Below the pieces are notes generated by a model, which was not told the origin of the DNA, searched no databases, and worked only from the letters and a program-made list of their open reading frames with translations. 64,000 nt of DNA. It comes from Methanomassiliicoccales archaeon PtaU1.Bin124. Its GTDB lineage: Archaea > Thermoplasmatota > Thermoplasmata > Methanomassiliicoccales > UBA472. Positions 27,255-37,563 of this stretch are shown here, piece after piece. The DNA lies in the NCBI GenBank assembly GCA_002067865.1, contig MVRC01000016.1, positions 62,001 through 126,000 of the forward strand, in the 5' to 3' direction. The position numbers and the translations under genes are program-made. Each line of letters opens with the position of its first letter. Within the stretch, counting starts at the first letter, position 1.

Positions 27255-28595
27255 ATGCCAAGCTCATTGGTAAAGAATGCTTTAGCAGGAAGCAAGTATC
27301 AGAACGGCGCAGCGCCTGCTCAGGCGCCGCAGAGTCAGAACGCCCCGGAACAGCAGCAGTATGCCCCGGCACCGCAGGCCACGTACAACCCTGCACCTCA
27401 GCCGGCCCCGCAGCAGCCGCAGTACCAGCAGCCCGCCGGCAACTTTGCCCCAGCAGGCCCGGGAATGTCCACCAGCGATGACGAGCTTTTGAGGATCGCC
27501 GCGCAGCTGGACGTATGCATCAAGATCATCGGATGCGGAGGCGGTGGCTGCAACACCATCAACCGCTGCGTCGACGCCGGTATCCAGGGAGCTCAGCTCT
27601 GCGCCATCAACACCGACGCAAAGCACCTCCTGACCGTCCGCGCTCCGCGCAAGATCCTCATCGGCAAGTCCCGCACCCGCGGTCTGGGTGCTGGTGCCAA
27701 GCCGGAGGTCGGCGAGGAGTCGGCCCGCGAGAACGACATGGAGATCCGCGATTTCCTGACCAACGCCAACATCGTGTTCGTCACCGCCGGAATGGGCGGC
27801 GGCACCGGAACCGGTTCCGCTCACTATGTGGCCAACATCGCCAAGTCCCAGATCCGCGCCCTGACCATCGGCGTCGTCACGATGCCGTTCAAGGCCGAGG
27901 GAACTGTCCGTATGGAGAACGCACTGGCCGGTCTGAACAAGCTGCGCCAGGTGTGCGACACGACCATCGTTATCCCGAACGACAAGCTGCTCGAGCTGGT
28001 CCCGAAGCTGCCCGTCGACGCTGCCTTCAAGGTGGCCGATGAGGTGCTCATGCAGACCATAAAGGGCCTCACCGAGATCATCACCAAGCCCGGCCTGGTC
28101 AACCTGGACTACGCCGATATCATGACCGTCATGAACGAGGGCGGCGTCGCCTTTGTCGGTATTGGAGAGGCAAACACCGAGTCGGACGACCGTGTCAAGG
28201 CCGCAGTGCACGAGGCGCTCACGTCCCCGATGCTGGGCGAGGTGGACCTGAAGGAGGCCCGCGGCGCACTCATCCGTGTGGTCGGTGGCCCCGACATGAC
28301 CGTCGGAGAGGCCCAGAAGGCCGCCGAGATCGTGACCGGCTCCGTCTCCCCGCGCGCCAGGATCATCTGGGGATGCAGCATCGACCCCGAGCTCGAAGGG
28401 ACCATCAAGATCTTGCTCATCGTCACTGGAGCGAAGTCCGCGTACCTCATGTCCTCCCGCGGCCCGACACAGCAGGTGCCAGGCCAGCCGATGGGACAGA
28501 GGCCGGGTCAGCAGCAACAGCAGTACCAGCAGCGCCCGCAGCCGCAATATCAGCAGCCGCGCGGCAACGATGACGATCTGGACTTCGTGCGTTGA
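27255..28595 (+). CDS. ftsZ: Cell division GTPase FtsZ with Gln/Pro-rich N- and C-terminal regions
   Basis: Tubulin-like GTPase forming the division ring, 446 residues from the 27255 start. A typical archaeal opening (MPSSLVKNALAG) is followed by some 55 Gln/Pro/Ala-rich residues, then the GTPase core with IGCGGGGCNT, AINTDAKHL, GMGGGTGTGSA and NLDYADI. A Gln/Pro-rich linker (about 405-437) leads to the acidic tail DDDLDFVR, a likely partner-binding peptide. The first residues resemble normal FtsZ starts, so the N-terminal low-complexity stretch looks like an insertion rather than a mis-called start. Confidence 0.94.
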   Translation: MPSSLVKNALAGSKYQNGAAPAQAPQSQNAPEQQQYAPAPQATYNPAPQPAPQQPQYQQPAGNFAPAGPGMSTSDDELLRIAAQLDVCIKIIGCGGGGCNTINRCVDAGIQGAQLCAINTDAKHLLTVRAPRKILIGKSRTRGLGAGAKPEVGEESARENDMEIRDFLTNANIVFVTAGMGGGTGTGSAHYVANIAKSQIRALTIGVVTMPFKAEGTVRMENALAGLNKLRQVCDTTIVIPNDKLLELVPKLPVDAAFKVADEVLMQTIKGLTEIITKPGLVNLDYADIMTVMNEGGVAFVGIGEANTESDDRVKAAVHEALTSPMLGEVDLKEARGALIRVVGGPDMTVGEAQKAAEIVTGSVSPRARIIWGCSIDPELEGTIKILLIVTGAKSAYLMSSRGPTQQVPGQPMGQRPGQQQQQYQQRPQPQYQQPRGNDDDLDFVR

Positions 28596-28663
28596 ACCCG
28601 AGGGGGCACACGAGCTGCGTCGGCAGCATCACTAAACCCTTTCCCCTCTAAGGGATCAGGGTC

Positions 28664-30595
28664 TTAGAAGTCAAAGGTGGTGTCGCCGAAACTGATCGCT
28701 GGACACGGTTCGATGCATTCACTGCAATGGATGCATCTTCCCATATCCACCGTGATCTTGCCGCGATCGAGCATGAGTGCACCCTCTTTGCATCTGGCGA
28801 CGCACACCCCGCAACCGACGCATTCCTCGGCCTTAACCACGAGTCTGCGCACGGTCTCAATTTTTTCCTTAATTCTTTCTTGTTCTTTCCCTTTTCCTAT
28901 CAGAGCGCCCTCTTGGAAAACGGTGATGTTCTCGACAGTGCACCAGCCCTCGGCCACGCTGTACTCGACGAATCCGGCCATGCTCAGGACCTTGTGCACC
29001 TGCTCCAGGTCCAGCTCGCGACTGAACGCCCCCTCGATGCTGTAACCCATTATGCAGGGGGAGAACCCTTCCTGCATGCGCAACACCAGCTTGGTGCTCT
29101 GCTGCTTCGCGGCCTTTTCCTGGTCGCGCTTCAGCGTGTCGGCCGGGATGCCGTTCCTGGTCAGCTCTTCTATCACGGACGGCGGAACACGGCGCCAGCG
29201 CCACAGGCCCAGACGCCTCCAGTTCTCCGGCAGGCCGCGCTTTTCGGCGTAGGCGAGCAGGTACTCGTCCCACTTCTTGAGCGGCCCGTCCTGCTGTCCG
29301 ATCATCTCCAGCTCGGCCAGGTCCGATGCGGGGCAGAGATAGCATCCGATGCGGTCCAATCCCCGTTCGTACCAGGGGTTGTATGGGGCCTTTCTCAGGA
29401 ATATGTACAGCCAGACGTGCAGGGCGGTCCAGTTCTGGATGGGCGAGGCGCCGATCTGTCCAGGCGTCCAGGGGTTCTTCCACACCCTCGGCTTCTCGGC
29501 CCTCTGTTCCGATTCATAACGGCGCTGGCCGATGAACGAGACCACACCGCCAGGGAAATGCTTCATTATCGCGGCGACGGTCGGCCCCAGCTTGTTGGTC
29601 TTGCAGCACCAGCGATAGTCCCGGCCCGGCGGGCCGAAGTATTCCAGGTTGCCGTAGAAGGCATTCTCCGGAGCCTTCTCGACTATGAGCTTCAGATGAT
29701 ACATCTCTCCCATCTGGCGGACATATTCCACCGTCTCCGGGAACTCAAGTCCGGTGTCGATGAAGAACACCGGCAGGTCCAGTCCCGCGTCCCTGCTGAT
29801 CAGCAGACAGGCCAGGCTGTCCTTTCCGCCCGAGAACGATACCGCCGCGGGCAGACGGTTCTTTGACATCACATCATGGACGAATTTGACGGCCTCGCTC
29901 ACCTTCGATTCGACGAGGCCCCTGTTCGCCTCGACGGCCAGGTCCCAGGTCCTTTCTCCCTTCAGCGCCACTGGATCGGAGGCAGCGGCCGACCACCTGG
30001 TCTTGACCGCCACACCTTTTCCCCGAAGCCTCATCTCGGCGCTGTCCATCTTGGCCGTGCCGGTGGCGATGGCCCTCATCTGCTTGTCCGCGATGATGAC
30101 CTCGTCTCCCTTGACGATCCCGTCAGCACATCCCGCCACGCCCGGGGCCATGAGGTTGTTGCTGTTCAGCACCGGCGCGACCGCACCGTCGTCAGCTATA
30201 ACCATGCCCTTGCGGAGCGCTCCTTGCAACGCCCTCGCCGAGGTCATGCGCATGACGAACATCCAGCCTTTGCCCAGGTCATATCGCAAAGTTCCCAGGA
30301 CCTCCCCCTTGCCGATGACCTCCTCCATCTTGTCTATGCCGGGCACCTTGCTCATGAGGAATATCTGGTCGTTCGGCAGGACCAGCTCTCCCGAGCCAGG
30401 TCCGAATTGGACATCAAGGAGGTTCCTGACAAAATCAAGGTCGTGGGCGAACCCCGGCCTGGCCTCGCCCGGCGGGGTCATCTCCACCTGCTTGGTGTGA
30501 GAACCGCAGACCGCGCACTCTTCCGTCTCCAGTATGGGGAGATTGCATTCCATGCACCAGCGCAAGTGCATCTTGCCAAGGCGGACTATGCCCAT
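28664..30595 (-). CDS. PP-loop (PAPS reductase-like) protein with zinc ribbon, PUA and ferredoxin domains
   Basis: A 643-residue multidomain protein. A zinc ribbon (CMECN and CAVCG, about 14-34) is followed by a PUA-like RNA-binding domain (about 120-200). The PP-loop ATPase has SFSGGKDSLACLL and FIDTGLEFPETVEYV, then GCYLCPASD. Two 4Fe-4S clusters close the protein: CVGCGVCVARC and CIHCSECIEPCP. The family is frequent in methanogens. PUA plus PP-loop plus clusters points to sulfur or other atom insertion into RNA rather than sulfate assimilation, but this is inference. A TTTAATATCC box lies just upstream; an alternative start is at 30571. Confidence 0.85.
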   Translation of the reverse strand: MGIVRLGKMHLRWCMECNLPILETEECAVCGSHTKQVEMTPPGEARPGFAHDLDFVRNLLDVQFGPGSGELVLPNDQIFLMSKVPGIDKMEEVIGKGEVLGTLRYDLGKGWMFVMRMTSARALQGALRKGMVIADDGAVAPVLNSNNLMAPGVAGCADGIVKGDEVIIADKQMRAIATGTAKMDSAEMRLRGKGVAVKTRWSAAASDPVALKGERTWDLAVEANRGLVESKVSEAVKFVHDVMSKNRLPAAVSFSGGKDSLACLLISRDAGLDLPVFFIDTGLEFPETVEYVRQMGEMYHLKLIVEKAPENAFYGNLEYFGPPGRDYRWCCKTNKLGPTVAAIMKHFPGGVVSFIGQRRYESEQRAEKPRVWKNPWTPGQIGASPIQNWTALHVWLYIFLRKAPYNPWYERGLDRIGCYLCPASDLAELEMIGQQDGPLKKWDEYLLAYAEKRGLPENWRRLGLWRWRRVPPSVIEELTRNGIPADTLKRDQEKAAKQQSTKLVLRMQEGFSPCIMGYSIEGAFSRELDLEQVHKVLSMAGFVEYSVAEGWCTVENITVFQEGALIGKGKEQERIKEKIETVRRLVVKAEECVGCGVCVARCKEGALMLDRGKITVDMGRCIHCSECIEPCPAISFGDTTFDF

Positions 30596-30732
30596 GCCGT
30601 GCCACTTGGCAATCGGATATTAAACGGTTGCTCAATTAAGAGTCATATTGCCGGCATATCGTCACCGTTCCTTCCGAACGTGAGCAAATGAGGCATAAAA
30701 TAGCTGAAATGCATTGATGGCCCGGTTTTATC

Positions 30733-31923
30733 ATGCAGGCAACGAAGCGTACGATGGGCATCGAATATGCTATACGCGACGTCCTTCTGCCGGCCAGGGA
30801 GCTGGAAAAGAAGGGGGTCGAGATAACCAAGTTGCACATCGGGGACCCAAACAAGTTCGATTTCAGGACCCCGAAGCACGTCCGAGACGCTCTTTGCCGC
30901 GCCGTTGAGAAATGCGACAACGGCTACGAGGAGTCCGAGGGCAACAAGGAGCTCCGCCAGGCGATCGTCGAAAAGGAACAGAAAAAGAACAAGCTGGACA
31001 TCGACATCAACGACGTCATCGTCACGAACGGTGTCACCGAGTCGATCCAGACGATCACCGCAGCCATAATCGAGCCAGGCGATGAGATACTAGCCCCGGG
31101 TCCGTCATATCCATCATACATGGAGTTCACCAAGTTCTTCGGCGGCGTGCCGGTAACGTACCGGACGATCGAAGAGGAGAACTGGCAGCCCGATATCGAC
31201 GATCTCCGGAAGAAGATCACCCGCAGGACGAAGTACATCGTGGTCATCAACCCGAACAATCCGACCGGCGCTCTGTACAGCGACAAGGTGCTGAAACAGA
31301 TCACCGACCTGGCCGGGGAGCACAACCTGCCGATCATCTCCGACGAGATCTACGACCTGATGACGTTCGAAGGGGAGCATCACTCCCCCGCGACCCTGGC
31401 CAAGGACCTGCCGATGATCCTGTGCAATGGGTTCTCCAAGATCGACCTCCTGCCAGGATGGCGTCTGGGCTATTCGGTCTTCCGCGACCCGACCGGAGAG
31501 CTGGCCGAGATCAAGGATGCCGTGCAGAGGCAGCTGAGGCTCAGACTTTCGGCGAATGCACCTTGCCAGATGGCAGTCATCGAGGCGCTGAAGCACCCCA
31601 AGGACCACCTGAAGGGCATGATGGCCAAGCTGAAGGAGAGGGGGGACTTCTCGACCAAGAGGATCAACGAGATCCCCGGGCTGAGCGTCAGGAAGCCGCA
31701 GGGCGCCTTCTACATGTTCCCCAAGGTCGAGTCGAAGAAATGGAAGACCGACAAGGAGTTCGTGCTGGACCTACTGAACAATGCGCACGTTCTGACCGTT
31801 CCCGGCTCCGGTTTCGACCCGCTCTACGGGAAGGGCCACTTCCGGATGGTCTTCCTGCCCCCGATCGAGACACTGGAAAGTGCCTTTGACAGGATCGAGT
31901 CGTTCATGAAGAAGAACGCCTGA
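30733..31923 (+). CDS. Class I aminotransferase (aspartate/alanine type)
   Basis: A 396-residue fold-type I PLP enzyme. Landmarks: GDPNKFDF near the N-terminus, TNGVTESIQTITAAI, PGPSYPSY, NPNNPTGALY, ISDEIYD, the PLP lysine in CNGFSKIDLLPGWRLGY, and the substrate arginine in GHFRMVFLPP. The length and LPGWRLGY pattern fit the AlaT/aspartate group of archaeal aminotransferases. GGCATAAAATAGC about 35 bases before the ATG is the likely promoter. It is transcribed divergently from the PUA/PP-loop gene. Confidence 0.92.
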   Translation: MQATKRTMGIEYAIRDVLLPARELEKKGVEITKLHIGDPNKFDFRTPKHVRDALCRAVEKCDNGYEESEGNKELRQAIVEKEQKKNKLDIDINDVIVTNGVTESIQTITAAIIEPGDEILAPGPSYPSYMEFTKFFGGVPVTYRTIEEENWQPDIDDLRKKITRRTKYIVVINPNNPTGALYSDKVLKQITDLAGEHNLPIISDEIYDLMTFEGEHHSPATLAKDLPMILCNGFSKIDLLPGWRLGYSVFRDPTGELAEIKDAVQRQLRLRLSANAPCQMAVIEALKHPKDHLKGMMAKLKERGDFSTKRINEIPGLSVRKPQGAFYMFPKVESKKWKTDKEFVLDLLNNAHVLTVPGSGFDPLYGKGHFRMVFLPPIETLESAFDRIESFMKKNA

Positions 31924-31977
31924 AAAACAACTTAATATCTTTATATTTTTTATAAAAATAAGAAAATGATTTGAAGC

Positions 31978-32391
31978 TCACGCGTTAAGCTTCTTGAGCA
32001 TCTTGACACAGCTTTCCATGGCGTTGCGCGCATTCTCGATGCGGTCCTCCGCCTGGAGCCTGGTCATACCTGGACCGGTGATGCCTAATGAGACCGGCTT
32101 GCCATAGTCGACGCTCAGGTCCGCGATCTTCCTCGCCGCGTTGGTGATGACGATCTGGTCGTGCCCGGTCTCGCCCTCGATGACGACGCCCAACGTGACC
32201 ACTCCGTCGATGTTCTTGTCCTCGCACATCTTCTTCACGGCCAGGGGCATGTCGAACACGCCCGGCACGGTCATGACCTTCGTCACGTTGACCTCCAGGA
32301 ACTCGGCGTGCGCCTTGGCCCGCTCCAGCATCATGGAGGTGATGTCGAAGTTGAACTCCGATACCACTATTCCGATGTTGTACTTCTTCAC
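31978..32391 (-). CDS. ribH: 6,7-dimethyl-8-ribityllumazine synthase
   Basis: Condenses 3,4-dihydroxybutanone phosphate with the ribitylamino pyrimidine to form lumazine. At 137 residues it is a compact archaeal RibH. Motifs: GIVVSEFNFDIT (phenylalanine stacks the pyrimidine), VPGVFDMPLAVKKM, VTLGVVIEGETGHDQIV with the catalytic histidine, and PVSLGITGPG. It is the last gene of the riboflavin operon, four bases after ribC. Confidence 0.95.
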   Translation of the reverse strand: MKKYNIGIVVSEFNFDITSMMLERAKAHAEFLEVNVTKVMTVPGVFDMPLAVKKMCEDKNIDGVVTLGVVIEGETGHDQIVITNAARKIADLSVDYGKPVSLGITGPGMTRLQAEDRIENARNAMESCVKMLKKLNA

Positions 32392-32395
32392 GCTC

Positions 32396-33302
<907 letters not shown>

Positions 33303-33306
<4 letters not shown>

Positions 33307-34010
33307 CTCTTCTTACCCCAGTCCCGCCAGGCCTCGATCACCTGCTTCCCCTCCAGGAAGCAGAGGTCGTTCTTCTCGGCATAATGCCTAGCCTGCTCTT
33401 TGTTCAAAGCGTTCCCGTCATCTCCCATCATCTCGCAGATGGTGGAGGAAGGGGTGACGCCGGCCATGACCATCAGTGCGGTGGTCAGTTCGGTATGACC
33501 GAACCTCTGGCTCAAAAGCTCCTTGCTGGCATTCAGCAGATGAATATGACCGGGGGCGCGGAAGTTGCGTCCGAACTCGGCCCTCAGACCGTTCGCGTCC
33601 AGCCTGGTGGTCTGAGCTGCCAGCTTGGCGAACTCGGATACGGTCAGGGCGCGGTCCTTGTCGGTGATGCCAGTGAACGTCTTGCGATGGTTGATGGTGA
33701 TGCCGAACGCCGACTTGGTGTCGTACGGAAGGTCGTTTGGGGAGAGAAGCGTGAGAACAGGGTGGTCCTGGGAAGAGCATCCGAACACCTCTGCCAGGAA
33801 CGGCAGGTCGAGCGCCTCCTTGAGGTCGTTGTGGACCGTCGTGCATATCAGGCCGCCTGCGTTCTTGCGCATCTCGCGGATGGTCTCGGCGGTGACGAAC
33901 TGAGAGGCGATCGTCATGTCCGTCTCCCTCTCCCTGTCGTCGAAATCGAAGACCAGCACCATCTTGCCTTTATTAATGTCCGAGATGGCATCCTGCACGG
34001 TATTCCTCAT
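33303..34010 (-). CDS. ribB: 3,4-dihydroxy-2-butanone 4-phosphate synthase
   Basis: Converts ribulose 5-phosphate to dihydroxybutanone phosphate and formate for riboflavin synthesis. It has 235 residues. Active-site elements are VFDFDDRERETDMTIAS, with its acidic metal ligands, and GHIHLLNASKELLSQRFGHTE. It is monofunctional (no GTP cyclohydrolase II domain). It is the first gene of ribB-ribL-ribC-ribH; AAAGGTGG lies six bases before the ATG. No FMN riboswitch was seen upstream. Confidence 0.94.
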
Positions 34011-34145
34011 TTCGTTCCACCTTTTTCGTAGCGAAGGGGGTATATCTAATATTGATTGGGTAATTACAAATTCTTTTGTAGATTGCTGCTGGACACCAAA
34101 TTAATTCTGTGAAAATCATATAATAATGGAGCCCAATTAGGGGAT

Positions 34146-35183
34146 ATGGTCGAAATGCTCGATGACCCGAAGGTAATAGCCTCGGCAGACCCCACCCGCA
34201 TGGGGGACCAGGTCAAGACTTTCATTCCTAATCTCATCGAGGCGACCTCGTTCAAGGGACCGATCACGTCCACTCCGAACCGCATTTGCTTGAGCGGCAT
34301 CGGGGGATCCGCGATGGCCTCGGACTTTCTCAGCGACCTTCTATACGGGGTCTCACCCGTGGCGCTTTACGTCAACAGGGGCGTCACCCTCCCCCACTGG
34401 GTCGGCAAGGATGACGTTTCCATCATAACCAGCTATTCCGGCAACACCCAAGAGGCATTGGATGTCCTGCAGAGCAGCCAGAAGGTCGGCTGCAAGATCT
34501 GCTGCATCACCTGCGGCGGGAACATGCTTGACATCTGCGAAAGGGAGTCGCTGCCTCATATCAAGGTGCCCGGAGGGATGCAGCCCAGGGCCGCGCTGGG
34601 ATATCTCCTCGGTGCCGCCGCGGCCGCCTTGGAAGGAATGGGTGCCGGAAGGCCCGCTTCAGAGCTTCGGGCCGCCGCAAAGAACTCCATCACCGCGGCG
34701 GAGAGGATGGGCCCTGCTTCGCCCACCGAGAAGAACGTGGCGAAGAAGCTGGCGTCCATGATGACCCAGAACATTCCGATCATCTATGCCCCGCGCAACA
34801 TCCGTTCCGTTGCCGTCCGCTGGCAGAATCAGATAAACGAGAACTCCAAGATGCTCGCATTCTCCGGGGAGGTGCCGGAGATGAACCACAACCAGCTGGT
34901 CGGATGGCTGCAGGGCGACAAGTGCAGCTCCTGCCGCCCGGTGTTCCTCATCCCGTCGATCATGGACCCCACCGTCGAAAAGATGACCATGGTCACAATC
35001 CAGATGTTCAATGACCGGGGGCTGGACCCTTTGGTGGTGCCTCTGCATGGCAACACCCCGGCCGAGAACCTGATCTCCGGGATCATTTTGGGCGATTATC
35101 TCAGTTATTACCTGGCCATACTCAGGGGTGCGGACCCTGGCCCGGTTCCAGCAATCCAGGAATTCAAGAAGCGCATTGCCTGA
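34146..35183 (+). CDS. Bifunctional phosphoglucose/phosphomannose isomerase
   Basis: A 345-residue archaeal PGI/PMI with two SIS domains. Signatures: LSGIGGSAMASDFLSDL, TSYSGNTQEALDV with the phosphate-binding serine/threonine set, PGGMQPRAALGYLLG, and the second domain ending in the catalytic region PLHGNTPAENLI. It interconverts glucose-, mannose- and fructose-6-phosphates at the entry to gluconeogenesis and sugar synthesis. CATATAATAATGG some 26 bases before the ATG suggests a leaderless message. Confidence 0.93.
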   Translation: MVEMLDDPKVIASADPTRMGDQVKTFIPNLIEATSFKGPITSTPNRICLSGIGGSAMASDFLSDLLYGVSPVALYVNRGVTLPHWVGKDDVSIITSYSGNTQEALDVLQSSQKVGCKICCITCGGNMLDICERESLPHIKVPGGMQPRAALGYLLGAAAAALEGMGAGRPASELRAAAKNSITAAERMGPASPTEKNVAKKLASMMTQNIPIIYAPRNIRSVAVRWQNQINENSKMLAFSGEVPEMNHNQLVGWLQGDKCSSCRPVFLIPSIMDPTVEKMTMVTIQMFNDRGLDPLVVPLHGNTPAENLISGIILGDYLSYYLAILRGADPGPVPAIQEFKKRIA

Positions 35184-35243
35184 GTCCCAGAGTGAATCAA
35201 TAGTCTTTAAAAGGTCGAGCATTATGTCCTTTTTGTTGATCTT

Positions 35244-36521
35244 ATGCAGGAAGATGCTTACTGGATTCGCGAAAAGGTCAAGGAACACAGCAAGTGGTTC
35301 GAAGACTCCCTCCCGATGATCGCATCGGAGAACGTGATGAGCCCTCTGGCAAAGGAGATGATGATCTCCGACTTCCACGACCGATATGCGGAAGGCCTCC
35401 CGGGCAAGCGCTACTACCGCGGCAACATCTACGTTGACCAGGTGGAGCTGAAGTGCATGGAGCTGGCCCGCAAGATCTTCAACTGCAAGTTCGTCGACCC
35501 GCGCCCCACCTCCGGCACCGTGGCCAACATGGCCGCGTTGTTCGCCCTGTGCGAGCCAGGCGACACGATCACCACCACCTCCTTGGACCACGGCGCCCAC
35601 ATCTCCACCGCCAAGTTCGGCGCGGTGGGCCAGAGGGGCGTGAAGACTGTCAACTATCCTTTCAACACCAAGGACATGATCATCGATGTCGACGGCGCCC
35701 GCAAGGTGCTGCTGGAGACCAGGCCCAAGGTGGCCCAGTTCGGCCTTTCCGTGTTCCTCTTCCCTGCGCCGTTGAAGGAGCTTCAGGACACATTCGACGA
35801 GATAGGCTGCACCGTCTGGTACGACGCTGCCCACGTTCTCGGCCTCATCGCGGGCGGTCAGTTCCAGGACCCGCTGCACGAGGGCGCGCACTTCATCACC
35901 GCCTCCACTCACAAGACGTTCCCCGGTCCCAACCACGGCATAGTGCTGGGCGAGAACATCTCCGAGGAGATGGAGAAGAAAATGAACTCCGCGGTTTTCC
36001 CGGGCGTCACCAGCAGCCACCACCTGCATGCCATGGCCGCTCTGGCCGTCACGCTGGCCGAGTGGGAGATCTACGGCAAGCAGTACGCCGCCCAGGTATG
36101 CAAGAACGCCAAGGCGTTGGGTCAGGCGCTGAACGAGCTGGGCATGGACGTCCTCTGCGCCCACAAGGGCTTCACCGAGTCGCACACCCTGGCAGTGAAC
36201 GTGGGCGCATACGGCGGCGGCCAGCAGGTCTCTATCGACCTGGAGGCGGCCAACATGATCACCAACAAGAACATGCTTCCGGGCGACACCAGCGCGGTCA
36301 AGCCGAGCGGCATCCGTCTGGGCGTCCAGGAGCTTACCCGCGTGGGCATGAGGGAGAGCGAGATGAAGGAGGTCGCCCGCCTCATCCACAAGGTCGCCGT
36401 GAAGAAGCAGAAGCCTGAGCATGTCAAGGCCGAGGTCATCGCCCTGAAGAAGAACTTCACCACCGTGAAGTACTGCATCGGGGACGGCTTCGAGGCCTAC
36501 AAGTTCCACGAGCTGATCTAA
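35244..36521 (+). CDS. glyA: Serine hydroxymethyltransferase
   Basis: PLP enzyme of 425 residues that interconverts serine and glycine with transfer of a C1 unit to a pterin. Landmarks: PMIASENVMSP, GLPGKRYYRG, DPRPTSGTVANMAAL, DAAHVLGLI, the PLP lysine in STHKTFPGPNHG, and KPSGIRLGVQELTR. The pterin may be tetrahydrofolate here, given FolC at 49047-50333. CTTTAAAAGG near 35205-35213 is the likely TATA element. Confidence 0.94.
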   Translation: MQEDAYWIREKVKEHSKWFEDSLPMIASENVMSPLAKEMMISDFHDRYAEGLPGKRYYRGNIYVDQVELKCMELARKIFNCKFVDPRPTSGTVANMAALFALCEPGDTITTTSLDHGAHISTAKFGAVGQRGVKTVNYPFNTKDMIIDVDGARKVLLETRPKVAQFGLSVFLFPAPLKELQDTFDEIGCTVWYDAAHVLGLIAGGQFQDPLHEGAHFITASTHKTFPGPNHGIVLGENISEEMEKKMNSAVFPGVTSSHHLHAMAALAVTLAEWEIYGKQYAAQVCKNAKALGQALNELGMDVLCAHKGFTESHTLAVNVGAYGGGQQVSIDLEAANMITNKNMLPGDTSAVKPSGIRLGVQELTRVGMRESEMKEVARLIHKVAVKKQKPEHVKAEVIALKKNFTTVKYCIGDGFEAYKFHELI

Positions 36522-36535
36522 ACCCTTTTCCCAAA

Positions 36536-37456
36536 CTATCCTTTCTTTTCTTTCATTTCCTGCAGCATGGCGCAGGCCATGCACTTCTCGTTCTTGGTGG
36601 GCTCGCCGCAACTGCAGAGGCCCAGCTCCGCGGGCGGGAAGGTGCTTCCCAGCGCCGGCCGGATGGCATCATAGCTGGCGACGATGCTGTGCTTCGTGCC
36701 GGGATGCTTGGCCTCCATGGAATCGATGATCCCCCGGTACTCGTTCCTGAGGGCCGAGGTGGCATAGGGGCATTCTGCATCGGAGAACTCCAGCTCCCGG
36801 AGCATGGCGTAGAGCATGCACTCCTTCTCCGGGACCTGCCGGAGCGGCTCGATCCTTGGGATCAGTCCAGGCTGGACCTTGCTGTGCGGCCCCAATCTGG
36901 CCAGGCGCTCCACGTCCCCGCGCATGAAGTTCATCAAGATGGATTGTGCGGTGTCGTCCAGGTTGTGACCGGTGGCCAGAACGTCCACGCAAAGCTCCTT
37001 CGCCTTCAGGTTCAACGCCCTGCGGCGGAACACTCCGCAGTATGAACAGGGCGTTCGGTCCGAAGCGATCTCCGCCATGGTGTCCAGGTCCATGCCGGCC
37101 ACCTCGCTGAACGATATCACATGATGCTCGATGCCCAAGCGGTCGGCCTGGGCCTTGGCCAGCGATATCGTTTCGGGCCGGTACCCCAGGATGCCCTCGT
37201 CAACCGTGATGGAGAGCAGTTCCACATCGCGGCGGTCCCCCAGGATGTCGTGGAGAAGTTCCATCGTGGCGATGCTATCCTTGCCTCCCGAGACCCCGAC
37301 CGCGATACGCACATCGCCTCTGATCTCGAGCTGCTGCCGAATCTCCCTCTTCACCCGGCGTTCCACGAAGTCGATGAAATGCTTGGTGCAGAGGAGGGTG
37401 CCATTGTAGCGGATCAGAGTGACCGCTTCGTTCTTGCACTTGCTGCAGCTCGCCAC
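36536..37456 (-). CDS. tRNA 2-thiolation PP-loop ATPase (NcsA/TtuA family)
   Basis: A 306-residue enzyme of the CTU1/NcsA/TtuA group that activates tRNA uridine and inserts sulfur. N-terminal zinc knuckle CSKCKNEAV; PP-loop VGVSGGKDSIATMELL; cluster- or thiol-binding cysteines in PCSYCGVFRRRALN; ATGHNLDDTAQSILMN; and a C-terminal zinc ribbon LCSCGEPTKNEKCMACAM. Position 34 or 54 specificity cannot be told apart. It starts with GTG at 37456 and ends with TAG; the next in-frame stop, five codons later, is again TAG. Confidence 0.9.
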   Translation of the reverse strand: MASCSKCKNEAVTLIRYNGTLLCTKHFIDFVERRVKREIRQQLEIRGDVRIAVGVSGGKDSIATMELLHDILGDRRDVELLSITVDEGILGYRPETISLAKAQADRLGIEHHVISFSEVAGMDLDTMAEIASDRTPCSYCGVFRRRALNLKAKELCVDVLATGHNLDDTAQSILMNFMRGDVERLARLGPHSKVQPGLIPRIEPLRQVPEKECMLYAMLRELEFSDAECPYATSALRNEYRGIIDSMEAKHPGTKHSIVASYDAIRPALGSTFPPAELGLCSCGEPTKNEKCMACAMLQEMKEKKG

Positions 37457-37563
37457 GGTCTCAGCAAGGGCGAGGGCGATATTAGGCTTGCGCCCGTTCT
37501 ATTCGCTCACGTCTGAGAAAAATATATGATTGAAGCCCCCTTTAATCAGCCGAGCGGGAACAG

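Noticed and set aside
27282-28547. Long minus-strand open frame opposite ftsZ
   Set aside because: Shadow of ftsZ: no motifs, and composition typical of an antisense reading.
34659-36611. Long minus-strand open frame (650 codons)
   Set aside because: It is antisense to the sugar isomerase and glyA; the protein is His/Leu/Val-rich without domain motifs.
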